A DNA stretch of 64,000 bases from Salipaludibacillus keqinensis (lineage in GTDB: Bacteria > Bacillota > Bacilli > Bacillales > Salisediminibacteriaceae). The stretch spans positions 186,001-250,000 of the forward strand of contig NZ_PDOD01000004.1 of the NCBI RefSeq assembly GCF_003226325.1, written 5' to 3'. Below the pieces are notes generated by a model. It ran no database searches. It was not told the origin of the DNA and saw nothing but the letters and a program-made list of their open reading frames with translations. A program made the position numbers and the translations under genes. Below are positions 18,363 to 26,464 of the stretch, one piece after another (positions within the stretch are counted from its first letter, which is position 1; each line of letters opens with the position of its first letter).

Positions 18363-18815
18363 TTGAATTGGCATATAAAGAAGTTTAATGAATTAACAAC
18401 AGACGAGCTGTACAGCATTCTGCGAGAAAGGGTCAATGTGTTCGTCGTTGAACAAAATTGTCCGTACCCTGAAATCGATGGAAAGGATAGCCAGTCTTAT
18501 CATCTATTCGTGAGAGAAAAGGGTAAAATTATTGCCTATACTAGACTTCTTCCAGCTGGTATCAGTTATTCTCAAGCCTCGATAGGGCGTGTCCTCGTCA
18601 TAGAAGAATATAGAAATACAGGACTTGGAAAAAAAATTATGAAAAGATCGATTGATTACCTTCATCAAGAACTGAAAGAAAATGAGATTAAGATTCAAGC
18701 ACAAGAATATGCCCTTCAGTTTTATGAGTCATTCGGATTCAAACCAGTCTCCAAGGTCTATTTAGAAGATGATATCCCTCACGTGGATATGGTATGGACA
18801 GAGACTTCAAGATAA
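18363..18815 (+). CDS. ElaA-like GNAT N-acetyltransferase, 150 residues
   Basis: A GNAT-fold acetyltransferase of the ElaA subgroup. It shows RVNVFVVEQNCPYPEIDG near the N-terminus, the acetyl-CoA motif IGRVLVIEEYRNTGLGKKIM and the C-terminal ALQFYESFGFK. The substrate is unknown. The frame is open from 18279, inside the preceding terminator. GGGAGGT at 18347-18353 is too close to the ATG at 18354 but 9 bases before TTG at 18363, giving an N-terminus (MNWHIKKFNELT) like other ElaA proteins, so the TTG is preferred. It ends at a strong terminator. Confidence 0.88.
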   Translation: MNWHIKKFNELTTDELYSILRERVNVFVVEQNCPYPEIDGKDSQSYHLFVREKGKIIAYTRLLPAGISYSQASIGRVLVIEEYRNTGLGKKIMKRSIDYLHQELKENEIKIQAQEYALQFYESFGFKPVSKVYLEDDIPHVDMVWTETSR

Positions 18816-18832
18816 ATAAGTTAAGTCCTTTT

Positions 18833-18860
18833 AAAACTGATCTGTTAGGATCAGTTTTTT
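18833..18860. terminator. Strong terminator, possibly bidirectional
   Basis: AAAACTGATC and GATCAGTTTT form a 10-bp stem; T runs follow on the plus strand, and a weaker T-rich tail follows on the minus strand for the ABC operon, which ends at 19003. Confidence 0.75.
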
Positions 18861-18930
18861 TGAATGTGGAAATTTTCAAGTTTACTGTTATTAGCGATGA
18901 ACGTGGGGAGAAACAAGAGTACCACAACGA

Positions 18931-18970
18931 TAGTTAGTCTCGAACAAGAGGAATAGAGGACAAAATTAAG
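18931..18970. repeat. Single diverged copy of the 51-bp repeat family
   Basis: AGTTAGTCTCGAA followed by GAATAGAGGACAAA resembles the tandem units at 37493-37639, placed just beyond a gene end. It suggests a dispersed intergenic repeat. Confidence 0.4.
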
Positions 18971-19002
18971 TCAGTACAACCAATTTTCTCCTCTATCTTT
19001 CC

Positions 19003-19734
19003 TTACTTCAAGCCTTTTCTCATAAATACTTGATAAACGGCTAGGAAACACCCAACCAGATAAACCAACCCAATCCAGTAGTACCCATGAAATCCCATGT
19101 TCAGTGAACCTTCGGCTAGTATTAGGCTGCTCATTGCCTTAGCAGGCCAAAAGCCAGGAACGAAGGCAAAAAACCATTCTACAGCATCATGAAAGAATAA
19201 ACTGGCCACTGTAAAAATCATTAACACGCCAACGACCGCTTTCATCATCGCAAACCCTTCAATTTTATTTTTCGCTAATGAATTAATAAGTAACGTGACA
19301 ATTGGAGCGATGAGCGCCGACAGGAATGAAAGGAGTAGAACATATCCAATTCCAATGCTTACTAAGTTGGAAAAGAGAATAATAAAAATACTAGCTGAAA
19401 AAGCAAGAACGAAACCCATCATTAATCGAAACGATAAAAATTGAAACAGAGGTAGAGGTGTTACCATAATAGAGGTGAAAATATGATCTTCCCGGTCATC
19501 AATAATCGAAAAAGCAATGAGCGCTCCGTATATGTGTGGTGCTACAAGTGTTATGCCAGCGAGAATAATGTAGTAAAACGGCTCCAAGTTCATGTCGGCT
19601 GACCGTTCGATCCAGGGGACCACCCAACGCCCGACCACTCCGAACAGAAGTGGATAAAAAATCATAAATGCAGTTAAGGAATCACGTGTCCATTTTTTTG
19701 TTTCAGTTTTGATAAAACCTCGATATACACTCAT
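19003..19734 (-). CDS. ABC-2 type transporter permease, 243 residues
   Basis: An integral membrane subunit with about six hydrophobic segments, the second of two permeases encoded after one ATPase. The frame opens at 19770, but AAGGAGGACA precedes the ATG at 19734, one base after the stop of the upstream permease, so this start is chosen. The set resembles small multidrug or fluoroquinolone-type ABC exporters, as far as the ATPase partner suggests. The substrate is unknown. Confidence 0.83.
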   Translation of the reverse strand: MSVYRGFIKTETKKWTRDSLTAFMIFYPLLFGVVGRWVVPWIERSADMNLEPFYYIILAGITLVAPHIYGALIAFSIIDDREDHIFTSIMVTPLPLFQFLSFRLMMGFVLAFSASIFIILFSNLVSIGIGYVLLLSFLSALIAPIVTLLINSLAKNKIEGFAMMKAVVGVLMIFTVASLFFHDAVEWFFAFVPGFWPAKAMSSLILAEGSLNMGFHGYYWIGLVYLVGCFLAVYQVFMRKGLK

Positions 19735-19735
19735 A

Positions 19736-20464
19736 TTATTGTCCTCCTTCTTTTTGCGAGAACTCGTCAAATTTCTTTAAAGTCACGAAAAAGATCACGA
19801 TGATCAATCCGATTAGAAAGATCGTCGACCACCATAGTTCACTTGTCTCAACAGGTAAACCTGCAGAGGCATTTAACACATTCATGGAGGCTTGCGTTGG
19901 AACAATATAGAGAATGTATTGGAACCAATCGTGCTGAATCACTTGAAGTTGCACGAGGATGACAGGTAGAACAAAGATAAGCATATAACCTGTTGAACGC
20001 ATGATTAAACTAGTGAAATCTTTAGCGTAGAAACTCATCCAAAAACCTAGAATGGCATGAAAGAGTCCAACGAGACAAACGGCACCGACGAAGGCGAGCA
20101 AGTTCATTTCAATATTTTTCACATAATAAGCGAAAGCGAAAAGAATCAAGACTGTGATCAAATTAGAAACGACGATGGCAAAAGCTTTTGATAAAATATA
20201 GTCACTTTTTCTAATCGGCGTGACCATAAAGGTTCGAAATGTCCCTTCATGTTTTTCGAAAAACATGATCGCTCCAACGAGGATAATGGACATAATTGAA
20301 GCGTCGACGAAGATGAGCATCGCAAACAGTTGATTAATAAAAAGCGCATCGACAAAATATAGAAAGGCAATCCAAAATGCTACGACAAATAGAGAGGAGG
20401 GAAGGATCTGGTATTTGTTCATTCGCTGAAGTTCCCCGACAGTTAGTGTCAAGAAGTTATTCAT
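19736..20464 (-). CDS. ABC-2 type transporter permease, 242 residues
   Basis: The first permease of the operon, with about six membrane segments and an EKHEGTFRTFMVTPIRKSDY segment typical of the cytoplasmic coupling region of ABC-2 proteins. It overlaps the ATPase gene by 8 bases and abuts the second permease, so the three are almost certainly translated together. The two permeases would form a heterodimer. Confidence 0.85.
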   Translation of the reverse strand: MNNFLTLTVGELQRMNKYQILPSSLFVVAFWIAFLYFVDALFINQLFAMLIFVDASIMSIILVGAIMFFEKHEGTFRTFMVTPIRKSDYILSKAFAIVVSNLITVLILFAFAYYVKNIEMNLLAFVGAVCLVGLFHAILGFWMSFYAKDFTSLIMRSTGYMLIFVLPVILVQLQVIQHDWFQYILYIVPTQASMNVLNASAGLPVETSELWWSTIFLIGLIIVIFFVTLKKFDEFSQKEGGQ

Positions 20465-21317
20465 CGATTTTCACTCCTGTCATTTCAATAAAGATATCCT
20501 CTAGTGTTGTCTCTTTGCTATGAATTGTTAAAACGGTGTAGTCCTTGATTATAGATAAAAATGTCTCATCGCTTCCGATACGGTCGAGATTAAATGTGTT
20601 GGTTTGGGCTGAATCGCCTTTTAGATATTCAACGGTAACGGTTCGTTCGCTTCCTTTTAATTTCAGGTTTTTAGGAGTGTCGATCTCTGCAATCGCTCCA
20701 TTGGCCATGAAAGCCACGCGATCACACAATTCATCCACATCGTTCATGAGGTGGGTTGTAAGGAGCACGGTGCCACCTTGATCTCGGAACTCTTTAATCA
20801 TATTTTTGATGATTCGAGCGTTGACTGGGTCGAGACCATTGGTTGGTTCATCTAGGAATAACATCGTTGGCTGATTGATCATGGCCCTGACGAAGTTCAG
20901 ACGAGCCTTCATTCCTTTTGAAAAGGAGCTCACTTTCTTGTTTCGGTCGTCGTACAAACCAACTCGTTTAAGTAATTCGTCCGTATCTGCAGGGTTCTTG
21001 TATAGTTTTTTGAAAAACGAGACGTTTTCTTCCGCAGTCAATTTGGAAAAATGAACGGGCATTTCAAAACCTACACCGATATCTTGAAAATAATCTTTCC
21101 CGTAACTGGATAAGTCTTTCCCTTTATATTTAACAGTGCCTCCATACCCTTTAATTAGCTTTGTGAGAACTTTTTGGGTCGTGCTTTTTCCGACTCCACT
21201 AGGGCCTAAAAGTCCGAAGATCTCACCTTCTTGAATATGGAAGTTTACTTCTCTCAGTGTCTCTTCTTGCTCATTTGGATAACGATAGGTTAAATTGTGT
21301 ATCTGAAACATGTTCAA
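20457..21317 (-). CDS. ABC transporter ATP-binding protein, 286 residues
   Basis: The nucleotide-binding subunit of the exporter: Walker A GPSGVGKST, a signature SFSKGMKARL (a relaxed LSGGQ, common in ABC-2 exporters) and Walker B LFLDEPTNGLD, followed by the H-loop TTH. The C-terminal 70 residues form an extra domain of the type seen in drug and lantibiotic exporters. It overlaps the TetR gene by four bases (ATGA) and the permease gene by eight. Confidence 0.92.
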   Translation of the reverse strand: MNMFQIHNLTYRYPNEQEETLREVNFHIQEGEIFGLLGPSGVGKSTTQKVLTKLIKGYGGTVKYKGKDLSSYGKDYFQDIGVGFEMPVHFSKLTAEENVSFFKKLYKNPADTDELLKRVGLYDDRNKKVSSFSKGMKARLNFVRAMINQPTMLFLDEPTNGLDPVNARIIKNMIKEFRDQGGTVLLTTHLMNDVDELCDRVAFMANGAIAEIDTPKNLKLKGSERTVTVEYLKGDSAQTNTFNLDRIGSDETFLSIIKDYTVLTIHSKETTLEDIFIEMTGVKIDE

Positions 21318-21940
21318 TCCCCCTTTTTAACTTCGATTCCTTGTCTAAAGATCTTAATCATCTCCTCGACGGCCTTCATGTATTCATCTGGATGCTCAAA
21401 CCAAGTCGTTCCAGTCAAATAATAATCACTAATGGATAAATTCATTTGATAAAACAAGAATGCAGCAGTATTAATGTCAATATCTGAACGAACTTCCCCT
21501 TTTTCCTGACCTGACCTCAAGAGATCAACGAAGAAAGCTTTTGTTTGTTTTTCTTGGTCACCGAATATCTTCTTTCGAAACATAGGATCGCCTTTAAACA
21601 AAATGTTACCGATAGAGGCGAACTTCGGATGCTCTTTGGCGAAAGTAAGCCCTGCAGAGTAAAGTCCAAACAGTTTGTCAAAAAATTTAGCCTCCTTATT
21701 ATGCAAATACTGTTGCAAGTACTGCATCTTGGCTTGGCCGATGAGTTGGGTGACATGCCGGTATAAATCTTCGAGGTTTTCAAAGTATTGATAAAAGCTG
21801 CCACGTGAGATCTCTGCTCGTTTAATTAATTTATTAATACTCACTTCATAAAAATGAGTAGTAGAAAACTCGTCAATAGCGATGTCAATGATCCGTTGCT
21901 TTTTTTTCTCTGGTAAATTATAAAACGTTGATGTTGGCAC
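21314..21940 (-). CDS. TetR-family transcriptional regulator, 208 residues
   Basis: An N-terminal TetR helix-turn-helix (residues about 12-60, with ISRGSFYQYFENLEDLYRHV) and a helical ligand domain. The start is GTG after AAAGGAGAG. It is the first gene of an operon with the exporter, so it probably represses its own operon and responds to an exported compound. Two TGACA-n4-TGTCA palindromes lie 36-82 bases upstream of the start and overlap the promoter, supporting autoregulation. Confidence 0.92.
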   Translation of the reverse strand: MPTSTFYNLPEKKKQRIIDIAIDEFSTTHFYEVSINKLIKRAEISRGSFYQYFENLEDLYRHVTQLIGQAKMQYLQQYLHNKEAKFFDKLFGLYSAGLTFAKEHPKFASIGNILFKGDPMFRKKIFGDQEKQTKAFFVDLLRSGQEKGEVRSDIDINTAAFLFYQMNLSISDYYLTGTTWFEHPDEYMKAVEEMIKIFRQGIEVKKGD

Positions 21941-21975
21941 GAAAACTCTCCTTTCTAGACGTAATGAATGGTATG

Positions 21976-22022
21976 TGACAGGGTTGTCATGTTGTTACTA
22001 TTATATTATGACAACATTGTCA
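21976..22022 (-). promoter_or_regulatory. TetR operators and promoter of the exporter operon
   Basis: Two palindromes, TGACAGGGTTGTCA (21976-21989) and TGACAACATTGTCA (22009-22022), flank a minus-strand TAATAT -10; TTGACA lies 17 bases upstream at about 22026-22031. Repressor bound at either site would block RNA polymerase. Confidence 0.65.
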
Positions 22023-22142
22023 CAATGTCAAATATATTTTGCTGTTAGATGTTCAAAAGGGTGAACTGAATGCTTACTTTAAGTGGAGAAAGTAAAGGTA
22101 AGCCAGCAGCAAGAAAGGAAGTTCTGAAGACCATGACACCAC

Positions 22143-22186
22143 ACAAAAAAAGCTTGGAGCTGATATCAAACACAGCTTCCAAGCTA
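22143..22186 (-). terminator. Terminator of the glucosidase gene (minus strand)
   Basis: AGCTTGGAGCTG and CAGCTTCCAAGCT form a stem with one bulge; on the minus strand it is followed by seven T. Confidence 0.85.
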
Positions 22187-22194
22187 TCTAAAAG

Positions 22195-23865
22195 TTATTT
22201 CAAAAAATATACTCTCGTCTCAAAAGGCTTCAAAGAAATAGCCTTTGATTCTTCGTGTGAATCAACTTGATAATTTGCTAACACGAGTTGATCGCTTGAT
22301 ACGGTTAAAGATTCTTCTTCTGCTGTCCACTCTGCAACTTCGGCTGTTAAGTTTGCAATGACGACTGCCACTTCACCATTTAGTTCGCGTTTGTATGAGA
22401 AGATTTGCTTATCGTCTGCTAGAAGTAAGTCATATCCACCATATGTGAAAATGTCATGATTTTTTTTCAGTTGAATCATGTTTTTATAGAAATGGAGAAT
22501 GGATTGTTTATCTTCAAGCTGGGTTTCCACATTCACTTCTTTATAGTTTGAGTTAACCTTCAACCACGGCTTTCCAGTTGTGAATCCCGCATTTGGGTCA
22601 CTTGACCATTGCATCGGCGTGCGGCTGTTGTCCCGTGAAGTATGGGCAAGACCTTCAATGATCTTCTCAGGAGAAACTCCTTCTGCCGTTTTTTCTGCGT
22701 ACATATTTAATGCGGCCACATCATTGTAGTCTTCGATTGAATCGAAATAGATGTTCGTCATGCCGATTTCTTGGCCTTGGTAAATATAAGGCGTTCCTTT
22801 CATCAAGAAATACATAGCGCCAAGTGATGTTGCACTTTCTCGCCAATATTCCTTGTCATTCCCCCAAGTAGATACCACACGGGCTTTATCATGATTCTCA
22901 ATAAATAATGCGTTCCAACCGTCATGCTCCAACCCTTTTTGCCAGCGAGTCAGCACTTTTTTCAATTGAACCACGTCCAGGCCGCCGCCTACTTCATAAT
23001 CCCATAAGTCTAAATGTTCGAATTGGAATACCATATCCATTTTCCCTTGTTCACCAACCCACATGTGAGCTTCATCCACACTCACACCATTGGCCTCACC
23101 AACGGTCATTGTGTCAGGATAGTTGGCATAAGTTTCTTCTTTATATTCTTGCAAAAATTCGTGAATTCCTTCTTGGTTCATATGCATATCAAAGGAAGGA
23201 ACGAAATTTTTCCCTTCGTCATTTGGAAGGTCTGGAAAGCCTGGACATTTTTTAATATGGCTGATAGCATCAATGCGGAAGCCATCGACACCTTTTTCCA
23301 ACCACCAGTTGACCATATCATACAGCGCTGATCGTACGTCTTTATTTTCCCAGTTCAAGTCTGGTTGTCTGCGGGAAAAAACGTGAAGGAAATATTGATC
23401 TGTTTTTTCATCATACTCCCAAGCTGAACCGCCAAAGATACTTTCCCAGTTGTTCGGTTCGGCACCATTTTTTCCATCCCGCCAGATGTACCAGTCTCTT
23501 TTCGGGTTATCTTTACTAGAACGCGACTCCACAAACCAAGGGTGTTCATCACTTGTATGATTTAATACCAAGTCGATAATCAGTCTCATCCCACGCTTAT
23601 GAACTTCTCTTAAAAGTTCGTCAAAGTCAGCCATTGTCCCAAAGTCTTCTAGAATATCTTGATAATCAGAAATATCATAGCCGTTATCATCCAAAGGTGA
23701 TTTATACATCGGACAAATCCAGATGAAGTCTACACCTAATTCTTTTAAATAGTCTAAGCGCTGTATCATGCCTTGAAGATCACCAAATCCGTCTCCATTA
23801 CTATCTTGAAAACTTCGAGGATATACTTGATATCCAATTGCTTCTTTCCACCATGTTCTTTCCAT
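22195..23865 (-). CDS. Oligo-1,6-glucosidase / alpha-glucosidase, GH13
   Basis: 556 residues, typical of the MalL/oligo-1,6-glucosidase group. It would hydrolyse alpha-1,6 (and some alpha-1,4) links at the non-reducing end of isomalto- and malto-oligosaccharides in the cytoplasm. The conserved GH13 regions are clear: DLVLNHTS, GFRIDAISH with the nucleophile Asp, VGEANG with the acid/base Glu, and FIENHDKARV with the third Asp. The frame includes a GTG nine bases upstream (23874), but this overlaps the GAGGTGG binding site, so ATG at 23865 is used. It stands alone, with no maltose transporter adjacent. Confidence 0.92.
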   Translation of the reverse strand: MERTWWKEAIGYQVYPRSFQDSNGDGFGDLQGMIQRLDYLKELGVDFIWICPMYKSPLDDNGYDISDYQDILEDFGTMADFDELLREVHKRGMRLIIDLVLNHTSDEHPWFVESRSSKDNPKRDWYIWRDGKNGAEPNNWESIFGGSAWEYDEKTDQYFLHVFSRRQPDLNWENKDVRSALYDMVNWWLEKGVDGFRIDAISHIKKCPGFPDLPNDEGKNFVPSFDMHMNQEGIHEFLQEYKEETYANYPDTMTVGEANGVSVDEAHMWVGEQGKMDMVFQFEHLDLWDYEVGGGLDVVQLKKVLTRWQKGLEHDGWNALFIENHDKARVVSTWGNDKEYWRESATSLGAMYFLMKGTPYIYQGQEIGMTNIYFDSIEDYNDVAALNMYAEKTAEGVSPEKIIEGLAHTSRDNSRTPMQWSSDPNAGFTTGKPWLKVNSNYKEVNVETQLEDKQSILHFYKNMIQLKKNHDIFTYGGYDLLLADDKQIFSYKRELNGEVAVVIANLTAEVAEWTAEEESLTVSSDQLVLANYQVDSHEESKAISLKPFETRVYFLK

Positions 23866-23921
23866 TTCGTCCACCTCTTCATTTTACAAAACTTATTTGT
23901 ATTTTAATGCATCTCTATTTG

Positions 23922-23935
23922 TGCAAACGATTTTC
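23922..23935 (-). promoter_or_regulatory. Candidate cre site upstream of the glucosidase gene
   Basis: TGCAAACGATTTTC fits the relaxed CcpA consensus TGNAANCGNWNNC with one mismatch, 57 bases before the start. An alpha-glucosidase gene is an expected target. The match is imperfect. Confidence 0.35.
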
Positions 23936-24081
23936 CAACTACTTTGATAATCATACCGATTTTGAGCAATAAATTCAATTGTCATTCGACAATTTATTTG
24001 AAAGTTCTTATTTATATTACGTACTTGAAAAAAGCATAAACATTCTTACATGAAGTTTTCCCATGGATGATGAGAATTTAG

Positions 24082-24110
24082 TTGCTTAAATTCCTAATCT
24101 TCATTACACT
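24082..24110 (+). promoter_or_regulatory. Promoter of the first B12 operon
   Basis: TTGCTT, a 17-base spacer and TACACT, about 28 bases before the cobalamin aptamer. Confidence 0.5.
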
Positions 24111-24137
24111 TATGGGTGAAAACAACTGAATAACCAT

Positions 24138-24310
24138 ACAAATAGGTTCCTTAATAGTCGCTGTTATTAAGGTTAAAAGGGAAGCTGGTTAGAATCCAGC
24201 ACGGTCCCGCCACTGTAAACGTTTAGGTGAGCTGTTCGTATCCACTATGCTAGGCATGGGAAGGAGGCAGCTGTTCCGATGAGACGTAAGTCAGGAGACC
24301 TGCCTGTTTG
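24138..24310 (+). ncRNA. Cobalamin riboswitch 1
   Basis: It contains AGGTTCC at the 5' side, the core AAAAGGGAAG...CACGGTCCCGCCACTGTA, GCATGGGAAGG, and the B12 box GTCAGGAGACCTGCC near 24290. CAAATAGG pairs with CCTGTTTG to close P1. It precedes the BtuR-CbiA-CbiP-CobT operon and should repress it when adenosylcobalamin is plentiful. Confidence 0.95.
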
Positions 24311-24408
24311 TCGCTTCAACACCTTCGAGGAAAAGGATGTGAACCTGCTTATACTAGACGTCTCTTCCATATATTTGTTCTCAATTATATGGAAGGACCT
24401 GCATGGAT

Positions 24409-24436
24409 CGCTCTCCTTAATGGGGGAGCGTTTTTT
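24409..24436 (+). terminator. Expression-platform terminator of riboswitch 1
   Basis: CGCTCTCC pairs with GGGGAGCG (one G-T pair) followed by six T, 85 bases before the first gene. A second stem, CTTCCATATA/TATATGGAAG at 24364-24396, precedes it. Confidence 0.75.
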
Positions 24437-24520
24437 ATTTTTCAATAACTTTTAGTCATTAGGTAGCTAGCTGAAAAGTCTCGAATAAGCATTTCTATTA
24501 AATTTATAGGAGGAATACAA

Positions 24521-25066
24521 ATGAACAAAAATCAACAAAGAGGAATGACACTGGTGTATACAGGTAACGGAAAAGGGAAAACCACTTCAGCTGTAGGATT
24601 GGCTGTACGTGCCGCGGGACATGATTTCAATGTGAAAATATATCAATTCATTAAATCGCCGGATAGGACCTATGGAGAACAACGAGGTCTGAAGAAGTTA
24701 GGCATTGATATGGTTCAGTTAGGGATCGGATTTACTTGGACGAAAACGCCTGAAGAGCATAGAGATGCACTGAAAAAAGGATGGCCCGAAGCAAAGGAAG
24801 CTATCATGAGTGGAGAATATGATGTGATTATTCTAGATGAAATCAATAATGCTTTAGCCATTGACAGTTTTCCTGTGGACGATGTATTACCACTTGAAGA
24901 TGTAATTAAGACAATAAAAGAGCGACCAGTTCATGTTCACCTTGTGTTGACCGGCCGTGATGCTCACCCAAAAATAAAAGAACAAGCTGACCTCGTTTCG
25001 GTTGTTGAACCTGAGAAGCATTATTATGACGAAGGAATTCCTGCTATTAAAGGAATAGAATTTTAA
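24521..25066 (+). CDS. Cob(I)yrinic acid a,c-diamide adenosyltransferase (BtuR/CobO type)
   Basis: 181 residues, normal for the family. It transfers the adenosyl group of ATP to the reduced cobalt of corrinoids. The N-terminal P-loop GNGKGKTTSAVG lies at about residues 16-27, a KIYQFIKS segment follows, and YDVIILDEINNAL forms the Walker B-like region. ATG follows AGGAGG. It is the first gene after the riboswitch and leads into CbiA. Adenosylation allows both salvage and late synthesis. Confidence 0.94.
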   Translation: MNKNQQRGMTLVYTGNGKGKTTSAVGLAVRAAGHDFNVKIYQFIKSPDRTYGEQRGLKKLGIDMVQLGIGFTWTKTPEEHRDALKKGWPEAKEAIMSGEYDVIILDEINNALAIDSFPVDDVLPLEDVIKTIKERPVHVHLVLTGRDAHPKIKEQADLVSVVEPEKHYYDEGIPAIKGIEF

Positions 25067-25093
25067 AAGACTACTCTATTGGAGGTGAAATGA

Positions 25094-26464
25094 ATGTCTA
25101 CTAAACGTCTCGTCATTGCAGGAACACACAGTGGAGTCGGAAAAACGACGTTAACTATTGGAATAATGGAAGCAATGAAACGGAATGGACTGACCGTTCA
25201 AGGATTCAAATGCGGTCCGGACTACATAGATCCTTCTTATCAAACAGCAGTTTCAGGGCGCGTGGCCCGAAATCTGGATAGCTGGATGTTCGATGAACCC
25301 ACATTAAAAGAAGTTCTCCTAAAAGGGAGTCAGGGGGCAGACATCTCAATTATTGAAGGAGTGATGGGATTCTATGATGGTAAAGACCCGACCTCAGACG
25401 AAGGAAGTACCGCTCATATTAGTATGGTGACTGAGAGCCCCGTTATTCTTGTTGTAGATTGTGGAGCTATGGCTCGCAGTTCCGCCGCTATTATCAAAGG
25501 TTTTCAAACGTTTAATAAGAATGTCAGAATCGTTGGAGTTATCGCTAATCGAGTGGGAAGTATCGGTCATTATGAACTGATCAAACAAGCTGTGGAACAA
25601 GAGTGTGGGATTCCAGTCGTCGGCTATTTACCTAAACAAGCGGAACTTGCTATGCCTGAACGTCATTTAGGATTGATTCCATCGATTGAACAAGGGGATT
25701 TAACACCTTTTTTTCAACAGTTGGGGAAGGTTATTGGAGAATCGGTTGAGATCGATCAGCTTTACGAGTTAGCTGAAGCAAAAACGTTTCCCAGGGAACA
25801 GTCTGATTTATTCGCAAAGAAAAGGGAACCTGTTGTTAAAATAGCAGTGGCTAGAGATGCAGCTTTTAACTTTTATTATGAGGAGAACTTAGAATTATTA
25901 AGGGCAAGAGGGGCTGAACTGGTCTTCTTCTCTCCTTTAACAGGAGAAAAGCTTCCGGAAAGTGTGGACGGGCTTTATATCGGTGGAGGTTTTCCTGAAG
26001 AATACGCAGAAACACTTTCAACTTACATAGACCTCAAGCAGTCGTTGAAGTCGGAAATAGAGAAGGGTCTCCCAACCTTTGCTGAATGCGGAGGGTTTAT
26101 GTTTTTATGCGACTCCATCATGACCAGCGATAAGGTAGAGTTTGACATGGTAGGAGTAATCCCTGGAAAAGTCACCATGACTCAACGTTTAGCTGCTATT
26201 GGTTACCGAGAAACGACGGGCCTTGAAGGAAATTTCTTATTAAATGTTGGTGAGAAAGTCAAAGGACATGAATTTCATTATTCAACCTTCACATCCAATG
26301 AATCATTGAACGAGGCATTTGAATCTACTGGACGTAAAGGAACTTTATTAGAAGGAGTTCAAATGATCAACCTTGTAGCAGGATATACTCACCTTCACTT
26401 CGCATCTAATCTTGTAATCGTAGATAATTGGATTAATAAATGTCTAGAGTGGAAAAGCCGATGA
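25094..26464 (+). CDS. cbiA: Cobyrinic acid a,c-diamide synthase
   Basis: 456 residues. It amidates the a and c side chains of cobyrinic acid using glutamine and ATP. An N-terminal dethiobiotin-synthetase-like ATPase domain carries GTHSGVGKTTLT (residues about 8-19), and a C-terminal class I glutamine amidotransferase domain has the nucleophile Cys in AECGGFMFL (about residue 332). ATG follows GGAGGTG. The next gene, cbiP, overlaps its stop codon. Its presence implies that cobyrinic acid, or an early corrinoid, is available in this organism. Confidence 0.94.
   Translation: MSTKRLVIAGTHSGVGKTTLTIGIMEAMKRNGLTVQGFKCGPDYIDPSYQTAVSGRVARNLDSWMFDEPTLKEVLLKGSQGADISIIEGVMGFYDGKDPTSDEGSTAHISMVTESPVILVVDCGAMARSSAAIIKGFQTFNKNVRIVGVIANRVGSIGHYELIKQAVEQECGIPVVGYLPKQAELAMPERHLGLIPSIEQGDLTPFFQQLGKVIGESVEIDQLYELAEAKTFPREQSDLFAKKREPVVKIAVARDAAFNFYYEENLELLRARGAELVFFSPLTGEKLPESVDGLYIGGGFPEEYAETLSTYIDLKQSLKSEIEKGLPTFAECGGFMFLCDSIMTSDKVEFDMVGVIPGKVTMTQRLAAIGYRETTGLEGNFLLNVGEKVKGHEFHYSTFTSNESLNEAFESTGRKGTLLEGVQMINLVAGYTHLHFASNLVIVDNWINKCLEWKSR

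Noticed and set aside
22070-22270. A 66-residue plus-strand frame
   Set aside because: It runs through the glucosidase terminator and into the glucosidase coding end on the other strand; no ribosome binding site of quality.
23977-23994. Inverted repeat AATTGTC-ATTC-GACAATT between the glucosidase gene and riboswitch 1
   Set aside because: Short, AT-rich, about 110 bases from either gene with no promoter overlap; could be an operator but not supported.
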